From positions 1 through 62,970 of the forward strand of contig BJFQ01000006.1 of NCBI GenBank assembly GCA_014189895.1: DNA of 62,970 nucleotides, read 5' to 3'. This DNA comes from Acidobacteriota bacterium. Lineage in GTDB: Bacteria > Acidobacteriota > Holophagae > Holophagales > Holophagaceae. The notes under the pieces were generated by a model. It searched no databases, was not told the origin of the DNA, and saw only the letters and a program-made list of their open reading frames with translations. Numbering within the stretch: the first letter of the stretch is position 1; each line of letters starts with the position of its first letter. Positions 1 to 8,991 of the stretch are shown here, in pieces. The translations under genes were made by a program, and so were the position numbers.

Positions 1-558
1 CTCGATTAGTCCTCGAAGCATGATGGTCTCTTCATCGCCGGAAAGAGAAATAGGGGGTGAAAAATGTCCTATTTTCTCAAGGACTGCTCGGGGAGCCCAC
101 CAAGACTCTTGGCGAACCACCTCTTTGAAGTGTTGAATGGACATCAGTGAAGCGGGAGCTAAAGGTGTTTCATGTGCCCATGGCTGAACGAAGAGATCCC
201 CGCGTTGACCCTCAAGGGCAATCCAACAGGACGAGACGTGTTGATCAAGGTAAAGAGCTGTATGACGAAATTCAAAGGAAGTAAAACCCCAAGTGGAAAG
301 ACCTCCAATAGCTAGGCCCTCGGCCGTCGCAACACCCACCCGTAAACTGGTAAATCCACCCGGGCCTACCCCGCAGACCACTCCCTTAATTTGAGTTGGC
401 ACCAAATGATGCTTCGCAAATAGGGTATCGATAGCTTTCATCAAAAGTACGCTATGGCGCTTTCCTTGCTCAGACGGAACGGCCAAAGAAAAAGATTCTG
501 ATTCATTCAGGACAGACAAATAAATGATATCGGTGGCAGAATCGAGGGCGAGAATCAT
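1..558 (-). CDS. tsaB: TsaB, tRNA N6-threonylcarbamoyladenosine biosynthesis protein (3' end cut by window)
   Basis: The reading frame is open from an ATG at 558 down to base 1 (186 codons); the C-terminus lies outside the window. The protein starts MILALDSAT, the ASKHA-type first strand of TsaB, and carries the family hallmark GVGPGGFTSLRVG followed by ATAEGLA at about residues 72-92. TsaB is the non-catalytic partner of TsaD in the complex that makes t6A37 on ANN-decoding tRNAs in the cytoplasm. It lies 38 bp downstream of rpmB on the same strand, so they may be co-transcribed. Family assignment is confident from motifs and position of the start. Confidence 0.9.
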   Translation of the reverse strand, partial: MILALDSATDIIYLSVLNESESFSLAVPSEQGKRHSVLLMKAIDTLFAKHHLVPTQIKGVVCGVGPGGFTSLRVGVATAEGLAIGGLSTWGFTSFEFRHTALYLDQHVSSCWIALEGQRGDLFVQPWAHETPLAPASLMSIQHFKEVVRQESWWAPRAVLEKIGHFSPPISLSGDEETIMLRGLIE

Positions 559-596
559 GATCCTAACCTAACCTTTGGGAATCAAGTCCAAAGAAT

Positions 597-818
597 CTAA
601 GCAGTTTTTTTAGCGCGACCTAGTCCTCGAGGCGCTTTCGTAATTTTTCCAGCCTGAATGCAGGACGTACAAACCGAAATACGTTTAGGGGCGTCGTTTA
701 CGAAAGCCCGAACCGTTTGAAGATTCGGATTCCAACGACGTTTCGTCACATTATTAGAGTGAGAAACATTGTTACCAAATTGAGGTTTTTTACCGCAGAC
801 TGAGCATTGACGAGACAT
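597..818 (-). CDS. rpmB: 50S ribosomal protein L28
   Basis: This 73-residue basic protein matches L28 in length and layout: N-terminal [12 protein letters not shown], the NNVSHSNN segment, the RRWNPNLQ segment and a C-terminal CTSC pair. The four cysteines (CxxC near residues 5-8 and CxxC near 50-53) make this the zinc-binding form of L28. It is a structural protein of the large ribosomal subunit. A plausible promoter lies upstream at 857-885 on the same strand. Confidence 0.96.
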   Translation of the reverse strand: MSRQCSVCGKKPQFGNNVSHSNNVTKRRWNPNLQTVRAFVNDAPKRISVCTSCIQAGKITKAPRGLGRAKKTA

Positions 819-856
819 AAGAACCCTCGATTTTGAGTCGTTTTTCGTGATTGATT

Positions 857-885
857 AGTTTATCAGCGAACGCTGAAAGCCGCAA
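857..885 (-). promoter_or_regulatory. Candidate sigma-70-type promoter for rpmB
   Basis: On the minus strand, TTGCGG (885-880) and TAAACT (862-857) are separated by 17 bp, about 40 bp upstream of the rpmB start. Both hexamers match the consensus at four of six positions. This is only a sequence resemblance. Confidence 0.35.
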
Positions 886-1018
886 AGTGTGATTTCAAAG
901 GGTGGGGAGCCCTTTGGTTGTCAGGGATTTACCGGGGATCCAATGTGAGAGGGGCTTCTGAAACAAAATATATATTTTAAGAAATATCAAATTACTCAAT
1001 AAATCAAAGGGGTTCGGA

Positions 1019-1041
1019 CTGTTTTAGGCCCCCTAAAACAG
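1019..1041. promoter_or_regulatory. Perfect 10-bp inverted repeat between rpmB and topA
   Basis: CTGTTTTAGG, a CCC spacer, then CCTAAAACAG form a perfect inverted repeat in the 310-bp gap (819-1128) between divergent rpmB and topA. It lies just upstream of a TTGACA hexamer (1064-1069) that could be a topA -35 box, although no good -10 box follows at standard spacing. It could be an operator for topA or a transcript hairpin; no T-run follows, so a terminator is unlikely. I see no small gene in the rest of the gap. Confidence 0.4.
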
Positions 1042-1128
1042 AGGGGGTTGACTGAATGGCCTATTGACAGACCCCTATAGGGATACCTCATTATCCGCTA
1101 TTCACCCTAATGTGGAGATGAACCCCTC

Positions 1129-3684
1129 GTGAAACTTGTCATTGTTGAGAGTCCAACCAAATCTAAAACCATTGGCAAGTACCTTGGAAAAGATTTCAAA
1201 GTTTTAGCTTCAGCCGGCCATATTCGTGATCTTCCGACTCAAGAAACGATTACCCTGACGGGGGGTAAACGAGAAACGATCGATGTCGAGAATGATTTTG
1301 ATGAGTACTACGAAATACCTGATCGTCAAAAAAAGAATGTTGCAGAACTTAGAAAGTTTTCCAAGGCTGCGGACGAAATCTACCTAGCAACCGATCCTGA
1401 TCGTGAAGGAGAGGCTATTGCCTGGCATCTAATGGAAGTCATCAAGCCTCCTAAAAACTTGCCTGTTCACCGCGTCTTATTCAATGAAATAACGCCTAAC
1501 GGAATCAAGGTTGCCATGGAACATCCTCGGGATGTGGATCAACATCTCGTTGATGCACAAAGAGCGCGCCGCGTTCTTGATCGACTCGTAGGGTACAAGG
1601 TGTCTAAGGTTCTTTGGGACAAGGTTCGGCGGGGCCTTAGCGCAGGTCGGGTCCAAAGCATTGCGTTGCGACTAATCGTAGACAGGGAAAAGGAAATTGA
1701 AGCTTTCCAACCCGTCGAATATTGGACGTTTAAAGGAGAATTTAAGCCCCTTAGAAAGGTTAAGCCTGCGACTTTCTGGATGCGTCTTAAGAAGATAGAC
1801 GACCAGATGCTTCAATTTGGAAATGCAGAACAAAAACTCAGAATAGGCAGTGAGAAAGACGCACAGATTCTTCATCAAGAACTGAAAAAAGCAAGCTATA
1901 CCATTTCAGATCTCAATACAAAAGAGAAGAATCGAAATCCTTCAGCGCCTTTCACGACGGCAGCACTTCAGCGAGAAGCCTCTAATAAATTAGGGTTTGG
2001 CGCAACTCGAACGATGCAAACTGCTCAGCGTCTTTATGAAGGTGTTGACTTAGGCTCAGGAGAGCCGATAGGTCTCATCACTTATATGCGAACAGATTCT
2101 CCCCGCATGGCGCCCGAAGCCATCGAGGGGGTACGTGATTTTATTAAAAATAAATATGGAGAAGATTTTCTCCCTAAAGAACCGCGGATCTATAAGGGGA
2201 AATCGGATGCTCAGGATGCCCATGAATCGATTCGCCCCACGGATTTCAACCGAACTCCTGAATCGATTCGAGGACATCTTGATCCCTCCCAATTCAGGCT
2301 TTACGCCTTGATTTGGCGGCGAGCGGTGGCTTCACAAATGGAGGCTTCGCGTTTCGATCTAACAACGGTCACGGCTTCGAGTACTTTAGGCAACAAGCAG
2401 GAAGTGATCTTTGAGGCTAAGGGTGAGATTGAACGATTTGCTGGATGGCTCAGTGTTTACCGAGCCGATGAAGAAGAGTCCTTGGCAGAGAGCATCAAGG
2501 ATGCCACTAAAACCCAGGGGGAAGAGGAGGAGGAAGAATCGATTGGTCTACCAGATCTTCAGCCTAATGAAACATTAGAGTTGGTTAATACGGATGTGAA
2601 TCAGCAATTTACCAAACCCCCCGCACGCTATAACGATGCTTCACTCATTGAGAAATTAGAAAAAGAAGGGATTGGTCGACCAAGTACCTATGCGGCCATT
2701 ATAGAAACTGTTCAAAAGAGGGAGTACGTAGTCAAAATTGAAAAATCATTCAAACCTACTCAGATCGGAATGGTCGTTAGTGATCTTCTAGTTGAGGGCT
2801 TTGCGGAACTAATGGAAATGGGCTATACCCGGCATCTAGAAGAAGACTTGGATTTAATCGAAGAGGGCAAGAAGACATACGCAGCTACGCTGCATGAGTT
2901 TTACAAACCTTTCATTAAGTTAGTCAACGTGGCTGGAAAGAAAATGCAGGATCTCAAAGCTGGAGTTCCAACTGGTGAATCCTGCCCCAAGTGTGGCGAA
3001 GCAGAAAAGGGCAAGCTCATCAAACGTATTGGTCGTAATGGTTTATTTTTGGGATGCACGCGATATCAAAAACCTAAAAAGACCAAAAAGAAGAAGATCG
3101 AAGAATCTCTTGAGATCTCTACCTGTGACTACACGCGAGATCTAGAAGAAGTGGATCCCAATATTGATCCGCCCGAATGTCCACTCTGTGGGGAAACGCC
3201 GATGGTTCTGAAGCGAGGACAATATGGACCTTTTTGGGCCTGCCCCCATGGGCCCAAGGACTGTAAAGGCATTGTCAAAGCCGATCCCAAGGGTATTCCA
3301 GCTCCACCCGACGAACGTACAGAAGAAAAATGCCCCAATTGCGATAAATATTTCGTTAAACGATGGGGACGTTACGGCCTCTTTACTTGTTGCGAGAATT
3401 ACCCAACCTGCAAAACTGTCAAACGCGAAATCCTCGAGGGCTTTCAATGTCCGAAGTGCCAGTCAGATATTTCTCCGCGCAAGAGCCGATTTGGAAAAAT
3501 CTTTTATGGGTGCACGGGATATCCAAAATGCGACTTCATCACTTGGGATAAGCCTCGACCTATTTCATGTCCCCAGTGCGCCAATGCCTACATGGGTGAA
3601 AAGGTCAGGAAGCCTCGTGGCAAAGATCCTATCACCGTCTTGCTTTGTCCTGAATGCAAACACGAAGAACCGCTGCCTGCTTAA
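1129..3684 (+). CDS. topA: DNA topoisomerase I
   Basis: Type IA topoisomerase of 851 residues that relaxes negative supercoils. The TOPRIM domain begins MKLVIVESPTKSKTIGKYLG and has the acidic triad D89-x-D91-x-E93 in TDPDREGEA. The catalytic tyrosine is Y319 in GLITYMRTDSPRM. From C619 to the end there are five consecutive CxxC-type zinc-ribbon modules, the last starting CPQC, which is at the upper end for this family. The start is GTG with a GGAG about 11 bp upstream; the protein begins exactly where TopA proteins normally do. The TAA stop overlaps the end of convergent holB by 4 bp. Confidence 0.97.
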   Translation: MKLVIVESPTKSKTIGKYLGKDFKVLASAGHIRDLPTQETITLTGGKRETIDVENDFDEYYEIPDRQKKNVAELRKFSKAADEIYLATDPDREGEAIAWHLMEVIKPPKNLPVHRVLFNEITPNGIKVAMEHPRDVDQHLVDAQRARRVLDRLVGYKVSKVLWDKVRRGLSAGRVQSIALRLIVDREKEIEAFQPVEYWTFKGEFKPLRKVKPATFWMRLKKIDDQMLQFGNAEQKLRIGSEKDAQILHQELKKASYTISDLNTKEKNRNPSAPFTTAALQREASNKLGFGATRTMQTAQRLYEGVDLGSGEPIGLITYMRTDSPRMAPEAIEGVRDFIKNKYGEDFLPKEPRIYKGKSDAQDAHESIRPTDFNRTPESIRGHLDPSQFRLYALIWRRAVASQMEASRFDLTTVTASSTLGNKQEVIFEAKGEIERFAGWLSVYRADEEESLAESIKDATKTQGEEEEEESIGLPDLQPNETLELVNTDVNQQFTKPPARYNDASLIEKLEKEGIGRPSTYAAIIETVQKREYVVKIEKSFKPTQIGMVVSDLLVEGFAELMEMGYTRHLEEDLDLIEEGKKTYAATLHEFYKPFIKLVNVAGKKMQDLKAGVPTGESCPKCGEAEKGKLIKRIGRNGLFLGCTRYQKPKKTKKKKIEESLEISTCDYTRDLEEVDPNIDPPECPLCGETPMVLKRGQYGPFWACPHGPKDCKGIVKADPKGIPAPPDERTEEKCPNCDKYFVKRWGRYGLFTCCENYPTCKTVKREILEGFQCPKCQSDISPRKSRFGKIFYGCTGYPKCDFITWDKPRPISCPQCANAYMGEKVRKPRGKDPITVLLCPECKHEEPLPA

Positions 3685-4676
3685 GGGAACAAAAAAGCAA
3701 TCTCTTGAAGGATCATAATGGCCGAAGGGTTTCGTTCTACATGACGTAAGGCCTCGAGAGCCCTCTCTTCAATTTCTCGTAAGGGTAGGTCTCGCTCGCT
3801 GATGCCTCTCAGCCTATCGGCATAAAATAGTAAACTTGGTTCAGTTTGATTACGAATACGGTTTAGGTCGTTGATGATTCTCAAAAGCAATTCAAGAGTT
3901 TCCCGCAGCCACTGATTTGAAGCCATATCTTCATCTTCTTTTTTTTGATTCAGGAGATGGTCGATATCCCGAAGATCACCGTTTCCCTCTAAAAGTTTAA
4001 TCCAGGTGTCGACCTGAATAAGAATCCGATCATAGCGCTCAAGATCGAGATAGCGACAAGTTCCTTCCGCGAGAGAAAGCATGGGGGGGATTATCCCTCT
4101 TTCCCAATCATGTGATTGGGCAATTTGCTGGATCTCGCTAGGATCTAAGGGGGGGATAATTACCCGTTCACAACGGCTCTTAATCGTTGGAAGCATCGCT
4201 TCAGGTCGATGGGTAATCAAAATAAAATATACATGGGCAGGAGGCTCTTCAAGGAGTTTAAGTAGCATATTCGCTGAAGTACTGTTCAATTGATGCGCGT
4301 CATCAATGATCACCCATTTATGAAGGCTGGGTCCGAGAGAAGTCCCGAGCCACTCAAAAATACCGCCTTCTAAATCCTGGGCGTTTCTCAAGCTTTCAAC
4401 CTTAATTTGTCCCGCCTTACCTTCAGGGGCAATAAATAGTAGATTGGGTGGGGGCTTATCAATAAGATTCGTTTCTAGATATAAATGACAAGCTTCGCAT
4501 TCACCACAGCTGATTTTTTTTTCACAAAGATCTTTTTGAGCCAAGTCTAGGGCAAGAAGTTTTTTTCCAATGGCGGCGGGGCCTTGAAAGAGGAGGGTCT
4601 GACCTAGTTTCTGTAGTCGAAATCGCTTCTCGAGTTGCTCACGAAGAGCACCGTGTCCTACAAGGCGCGATGGCAT
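3681..4676 (-). CDS. holB: DNA polymerase III subunit delta' (clamp loader)
   Basis: An AAA+ clamp-loader subunit of about 331 residues. The N-terminal region has a degenerate Walker A GPAAIGKK (32-39), four clustered cysteines (51, 57, 60, 63) typical of the DnaX/HolB zinc module, and a TIKSRCERV segment matching the SRC motif that completes a neighbour's ATP site. The frame is open upstream to 4727, but the ATG at 4676 shares its A with the tmk stop (TGATG), a classic coupled start, and begins MPSRLVGH as expected. The start at 4676 is therefore preferred. The tmk-holB pairing is common in bacteria. Its 3' end overlaps topA by 4 bp. Confidence 0.92.
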   Translation of the reverse strand: MPSRLVGHGALREQLEKRFRLQKLGQTLLFQGPAAIGKKLLALDLAQKDLCEKKISCGECEACHLYLETNLIDKPPPNLLFIAPEGKAGQIKVESLRNAQDLEGGIFEWLGTSLGPSLHKWVIIDDAHQLNSTSANMLLKLLEEPPAHVYFILITHRPEAMLPTIKSRCERVIIPPLDPSEIQQIAQSHDWERGIIPPMLSLAEGTCRYLDLERYDRILIQVDTWIKLLEGNGDLRDIDHLLNQKKEDEDMASNQWLRETLELLLRIINDLNRIRNQTEPSLLFYADRLRGISERDLPLREIEERALEALRHVERNPSAIMILQEIAFLFP

Positions 4677-5359
4677 CAGGAAACCAAATGACCGTGCGCT
4701 TTGAGTGTCTCGGATACTCGATCCCAAATCGATTCAAAAACATGATCGGGGCTACGATGAGCTTCGACAACATGGATACGATGGGGTTCTTGTTTGGCAA
4801 TACCCAAAAAACGTTGACGAACTTCTTGATGAAATCGAAGAGTTTCTTGGTCATAACGGCGTTCCTTAAATCCACCGCCCAGAGATGAATTACGAGTTTC
4901 TACGCGTTGAAGACTCAACTCAGAATCTATGTCTAACAAAATCGTGAGATGAGGTCTTGTTGATCCCAATATATTTTCAGCCAATTGATCGAGGAGAATT
5001 TTAGAAACCCCTAGCGTTCCTTGGTATGCACGACTGGAATCTTCGAACCGATCCACTAGGACAATTTTATTTTCAGCTAAAGCAGGTCGGATAACTTCTT
5101 GAAGATGCTGCGCGCGATCGGCGTAGAAAAGAAAGAGTTCTGATTCTGGGGTGCAGGTTTCGATCTTGGGATCTCGGTCTAGGAGTAGTTGTCGAATCCG
5201 AATGCCAAGGGATGTGCCTCCTGGCTCTTTGGATACAACCAGGGGTAGCCCTTTTTCCCTCAGTCGCTGAGACAGGAGGAGCATCTGGGTACTTTTGCCA
5301 GATCCTTCAATTCCTTCAAGCGTTAAAAAGACACCGGAGGCCACGACGGCACCTATCAT
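4676..5359 (-). CDS. tmk: Thymidylate kinase (dTMP kinase)
   Basis: A 227-residue P-loop kinase that phosphorylates dTMP to dTDP. The P-loop GIEGSGKST is at residues 16-24, the DRF form of the DRx motif follows at about 101 (DRFEDSSRAYQG), and the LID region is rich in basic residues (FKERRYDQE). The N-terminus is slightly long; a GTG five codons in is an alternative start. It is translationally coupled to holB by a TGATG overlap and lies divergent from a small lipoprotein gene. Confidence 0.95.
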   Translation of the reverse strand: MIGAVVASGVFLTLEGIEGSGKSTQMLLLSQRLREKGLPLVVSKEPGGTSLGIRIRQLLLDRDPKIETCTPESELFLFYADRAQHLQEVIRPALAENKIVLVDRFEDSSRAYQGTLGVSKILLDQLAENILGSTRPHLTILLDIDSELSLQRVETRNSSLGGGFKERRYDQETLRFHQEVRQRFLGIAKQEPHRIHVVEAHRSPDHVFESIWDRVSETLKAHGHLVS

Positions 5360-5481
5360 TTGTTGTGAATATCTAGTCTAAAGAGTCCCTGAGGATACTC
5401 CAAGTACTGTTTCATGAATCCCATAGAGACCTTGTTTTAGACTGAAATTATGATGCTTGGTATATTCAAGTGAGGCACCTT

Positions 5482-5997
5482 ATGAATATAAATCGAACCC
5501 AAACAGGTAAAAGTTTTGCTTTTCTGGGAATACTTCTATTGTGCGCATGTCGACCGATCGATATGCTCAAGGTAACTCCACAAGATTCTGTCATTAAAAA
5601 TCCGGCTGACGATAAAACATCACCACTAAAGAGTCTTGGGCACAGCAAATTACCGTTTCAGTGGGATAGAATCATCCGGGTAGAAAATGAAGTTGATGGT
5701 CTTATTGTGAATCATATTATTTTTACTCAAAAGAAATCTTTATTTAATTTGAAAAGTACTGAAATCAAGGTCACAGCCAATATTCAAGTTACCAACGCCA
5801 GTTCAGTCGAGAAATATCCTTCGTTTTCAATTGCAGTCTTCAATGAAGAGGGTTCTTTAGTAGGTGTGGCGAGCGGTGGGACCTGGATCAAGGGAGTGAA
5901 CTCCAAAGAGACCACTTCTTTCACGCTTGAGTTTGAACCCATGAAAGAACGAGTTCCCTTGGGCACCCTTTTCCATCTATCTACTGAGCTCAAGTAG
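5482..5997 (+). CDS. Small lipoprotein with FxLYD-like beta domain, function unknown
   Basis: The predicted product (about 171 residues) has a lipoprotein signal: basic start, hydrophobic stretch and lipobox LCAC with the acylated cysteine at residue 23. The rest is beta-rich. The second half (ANIQVTNAS, then SIAVFNEEGSLVG, then KETTSFTLEF) resembles FxLYD-type domains, but the match is by eye. The ATG at 5482 has GTGAGG seven bases upstream; a GTG at 5470 is an alternative start. The 3' end overlaps convergent heptose kinase by 8 bp. No function can be assigned. Confidence 0.7.
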   Translation: MNINRTQTGKSFAFLGILLLCACRPIDMLKVTPQDSVIKNPADDKTSPLKSLGHSKLPFQWDRIIRVENEVDGLIVNHIIFTQKKSLFNLKSTEIKVTANIQVTNASSVEKYPSFSIAVFNEEGSLVGVASGGTWIKGVNSKETTSFTLEFEPMKERVPLGTLFHLSTELK

Positions 5998-6982
5998 TCA
6001 AAGCCTGATAGAGCTCATCAGCAGTCACAAAACTAGTTCCCACTTTTGAGACAACAATCCCTGAGGCGAGATTAGCGAGAGCTGCTGCTGTTTCCCAAGA
6101 AGCTCCAGAAGCTCGTGCTGCCGTAAAAACGGAAATGACCGTATCGCCTGCCCCACTGACATCCACGACTTTTCGAGCAAGTGTTGGAACGTGAATCACT
6201 TGGGCCGCTAGAGAAGGAAAGAGGGACATCCCTTTTGCTGATCGCGTAATAAGAAGGCCTTCAAGATGGAGCTCAGACATGAGCGCTCTTCCAGCTCGTT
6301 CAACTTCGTCATCGGAATCGCAAGGCAGGCCCGAAAGATCAGAAGCCTCCTGGGTGTTAGGGGTGAGCAACTTAGCATTATGGTAAAAATCTTTATGTTG
6401 AGGTTTCGGATCTACAACCCAAAGTTTGTTTTGGGATTTACAAGCGTGATGAATTTGATCCACAAGATCTTGGTCAACGACGCCTTTTGCATAATCGGAG
6501 ATTAGAACCGCGGAAGCATTGGGGAGTGTGTCTAAAATGGACCGAATCAAGGCATCGTGCAAAATAGGTTTGAGAGGAGTTCGAACTTCACGGTCATATC
6601 GAATTCGATGTTGATTGGGTAATTCAATGAGACGCGTTTTAGTCGTCGTGGGTCGATGACGGTCAAGGTGTAAACCTTCAGTAGGGATAGCTAAGTCGGC
6701 TAAATATTTAACGAGCATCTCGCCTGCTTCGTCCTCGCCTCGAATGCCGAATGGAATGGGATAACATCCTAATTTTTTTAAATTGATTGCAACATTGCCT
6801 GCCCCCCCAGGCATGAGTGTCTCGGATTCAATATCGAGAATAGATACTGGGGCTTCCGGTGATTGTCGATGAACGGAGCCGAAAATAAAATGGTCCAAAA
6901 TGAAATCACCGATGACGATAATCTTGAGACCCTGAATCTGACCAATCTGGTGGCGAAGCGAATGGGAGCTAGGAGAGTTCAT
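5990..6982 (-). CDS. hldA: D-glycero-beta-D-manno-heptose-7-phosphate kinase (RfaE1/HldA type)
   Basis: A 330-residue PfkB-family sugar kinase. It has the RfaE1 pattern VIGDFILDHFIFG, RQSPEAPVSILD and PGGAGNVAINLKKLG in the first 70 residues, and the PfkB signature DVSGAGDTVIS with the catalytic aspartate near the C-terminus. The enzyme phosphorylates heptose-7-phosphate for ADP-heptose synthesis, the precursor of the LPS inner core. The nucleotidyltransferase half of bifunctional HldE is absent, so this is the single-domain form. Its ATG overlaps the Trm112 stop (ATGA), so it is the last gene of the ETF-QO / Trm112 / hldA operon. Confidence 0.9.
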   Translation of the reverse strand: MNSPSSHSLRHQIGQIQGLKIIVIGDFILDHFIFGSVHRQSPEAPVSILDIESETLMPGGAGNVAINLKKLGCYPIPFGIRGEDEAGEMLVKYLADLAIPTEGLHLDRHRPTTTKTRLIELPNQHRIRYDREVRTPLKPILHDALIRSILDTLPNASAVLISDYAKGVVDQDLVDQIHHACKSQNKLWVVDPKPQHKDFYHNAKLLTPNTQEASDLSGLPCDSDDEVERAGRALMSELHLEGLLITRSAKGMSLFPSLAAQVIHVPTLARKVVDVSGAGDTVISVFTAARASGASWETAAALANLASGIVVSKVGTSFVTADELYQALTT

Positions 6983-7137
6983 GAAGGTTTTCGAGCTCTT
7001 TCGATAAGCATCACGGGAATTCCGTCTTCAATAGGATAACGAAGCTGACATTTGACACAGGCAATTTCATGATCAGACAAAACGACATCTCCATGACACA
7101 CGGGACAGCAAAGGATATCAAACATTTTAGGGTTCAT
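6979..7137 (-). CDS. Trm112-family small zinc protein
   Basis: This 52-residue protein has the Trm112/YcaR pattern: LCCPVCHG near the N-terminus, CVKC in the middle, then YPIEDGIPVML. It likely binds one zinc ion; bacterial members are thought to act as methyltransferase partners, though the role is unsettled. The frame continues upstream, but that extension overlaps ETF-QO coding sequence. The ATG at 7137 has GAGG seven bases upstream and gives the family's normal length. The stop overlaps the hldA start as ATGA. Confidence 0.85.
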   Translation of the reverse strand: MNPKMFDILCCPVCHGDVVLSDHEIACVKCQLRYPIEDGIPVMLIERARKPS

Positions 7138-7144
7138 GGATACC

Positions 7145-8914
7145 TCAACACAGAGTGTACTTAGGTCCACCACCCCCTTCAGGGGGTGTCCAAATAACAT
7201 TTTCTTCGGGACATTTGATGTCGCATGTTTTGCAGTGTACACAGTTGGAGAAAGCAATATCAACTTGCTTAACATGACCTGATGCGTCTGGGTGCATTTC
7301 GTAAACTTGTGCCGGACAGAAGACGGTACAGGGAGCCCCTTTTTCCTCATAACATTCAACACATACTTCATTACCTTTAACAATCTTCAAATGACAGGGT
7401 TGATGCTCATCGTGTTGAGTTCCACTCGCGTAGACATCATCCAGCTTTGAAAATTGCAACCCTTCTGACTTAATAAGATCCCGTAAGTCCCCGTATTTTA
7501 AACCCTTCTTACCATAATATTTCTCTGTTGATTCTGTTTGGAGGGCATCGGCATGAACGCGCAAAGGATCACCGGGCACCCAGCCATTCGCCAAGAGTGC
7601 AACATTGAGCTTCGTGAGCGCTGATGGAGTTAGTCCATGTTGGACGATTCCATGAAAATTTCGGGAAGTGTAAAGTTCAGCCCCCGCCCATGAATTCATA
7701 AAACGTTGAGGATAGGTCTCCAGTTGGGGAGATGAAAAATTATTCACTAACAGACAGGAAGCAATTGTTTCAGCCGCACACATACCGCCTTTCATGGCAA
7801 GATGAATCCCTTTGAGACGGGCCGCATTAACCATTTGGGCTGCATCTCCCACCAGCATGCCTCCAGGAAAAGCGAGTTGGGGCATCGAATACCAACCTCC
7901 AATAGCCAGCGCTTTGCCACCATATTGAATCATTTTTCCGCCGTCTAGAAAGGGGGCTATCTTGGGATGTTTTTTGAAGGCCTGTAAAACGGCGTGTCCA
8001 TCCACGAAGGGATCTCGGGAATCAAGGCTGACGACATAGCCAATAGAAACCTTGTTTTTCCCAAGGGCATAGACCCAAGATCCTCCGATTTCACCTTCTG
8101 GAAGCGGCCAGCCAGTACTATGTAAAACAAATCCTTCTTCGATATTGCCATCTGGAACTTCCCAAATCTCTTTGACCCCCATTTCGTAAACCTGAGGATT
8201 AACTGAGGTCGACTGCAGGTGTAAGACTTCTTCCAATTCTCGCGATAGATGGCCGCGGGGACCTTCTCCGAAGATAGTGATCTTTGCATGAAGATAATTG
8301 CCGGGTTCAAAATTGGACTTAGGATTGCCATCTCGATCCACACCCTTGTCAGTTGTTTGTACCCCTTTGACACGAGGGACTCCTGAAGTCTCTTTCTCCC
8401 ATAAAACTTTCATCGCTGAAAAGCCAGGAAGGATCATGACATCTACGCCTTCAATCGATCGCTTTTCGATTTCCGAAGCAAGCCAACGACATACTTTAGA
8501 AAGAGAAATAATGTGATGCCCTATATTATGTAGAAACGGAGGGACAATGGGTGCCCGTACACCTTGTCGATCCGAGGTCAAGAGCCAGACTTCTTCTCGT
8601 TGGACACGTCCTTCGGTAGGAAACCCTCGCTCAAGATAATCCGGCATAGCCTCCTCAAGCGCTTGTGGGTCGAGGACTGCGCCGCTGAAAATATGATCTC
8701 CGATTTGATCCCCTTTTTCGATCAAGCCAATAGTGAGAGGAGGCAATGTTTTTCCTTCTTTCTTAGCTTCTTCTATTTGGTTTAATAAATGCCACAGACT
8801 TATTAAGTTCGCTGGTCCCCCGCCGATATAGAGGACGTCAAAATCAAGAATTTCTCTGTCGAGAGCCTCTCTCTCGGGATGACGTGAAGACCAATTCGTA
8901 CCTAGATCATTCAT
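7145..8914 (-). CDS. Electron transfer flavoprotein-ubiquinone oxidoreductase
   Basis: A 589-residue homologue of ETF-QO, which passes electrons from reduced ETF to quinone at the inner membrane. The N-terminal FAD-binding motif is YIGGGPANL (about 31-39). The family's FAD/quinone region follows (GDAAQMVNAARLKGIHLAMKGG). The C-terminus carries the 4Fe-4S motif NCVHCKTCDIKCP plus the conserved cysteine in GAPCTVFCPAQVYE. The start is ATG with GGAG about 9 bp upstream. It is the first gene of an operon with Trm112 and hldA. No ETF subunit or acyl-CoA dehydrogenase gene is in the window. Confidence 0.95.
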   Translation of the reverse strand: MNDLGTNWSSRHPEREALDREILDFDVLYIGGGPANLISLWHLLNQIEEAKKEGKTLPPLTIGLIEKGDQIGDHIFSGAVLDPQALEEAMPDYLERGFPTEGRVQREEVWLLTSDRQGVRAPIVPPFLHNIGHHIISLSKVCRWLASEIEKRSIEGVDVMILPGFSAMKVLWEKETSGVPRVKGVQTTDKGVDRDGNPKSNFEPGNYLHAKITIFGEGPRGHLSRELEEVLHLQSTSVNPQVYEMGVKEIWEVPDGNIEEGFVLHSTGWPLPEGEIGGSWVYALGKNKVSIGYVVSLDSRDPFVDGHAVLQAFKKHPKIAPFLDGGKMIQYGGKALAIGGWYSMPQLAFPGGMLVGDAAQMVNAARLKGIHLAMKGGMCAAETIASCLLVNNFSSPQLETYPQRFMNSWAGAELYTSRNFHGIVQHGLTPSALTKLNVALLANGWVPGDPLRVHADALQTESTEKYYGKKGLKYGDLRDLIKSEGLQFSKLDDVYASGTQHDEHQPCHLKIVKGNEVCVECYEEKGAPCTVFCPAQVYEMHPDASGHVKQVDIAFSNCVHCKTCDIKCPEENVIWTPPEGGGGPKYTLC

Positions 8915-8991
8915 TCAGTAAACTCCAATAGATAAGTTTAGCCTCCGCATGGGACGATAGAGATAATGTAACTAAGGGTAAGGATTTCTAA

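Noticed and set aside
3224-3718. A 164-codon open frame inside topA
   Set aside because: It lies in another frame of the zinc-ribbon region of topA, whose repeated cysteine codons leave alternative frames open. topA itself is clearly real.
7138-7383. N-terminal extension of the Trm112 protein
   Set aside because: The extension is encoded inside ETF-QO in a different frame; the ATG at 7137 has a good ribosome-binding site and gives the usual family length.
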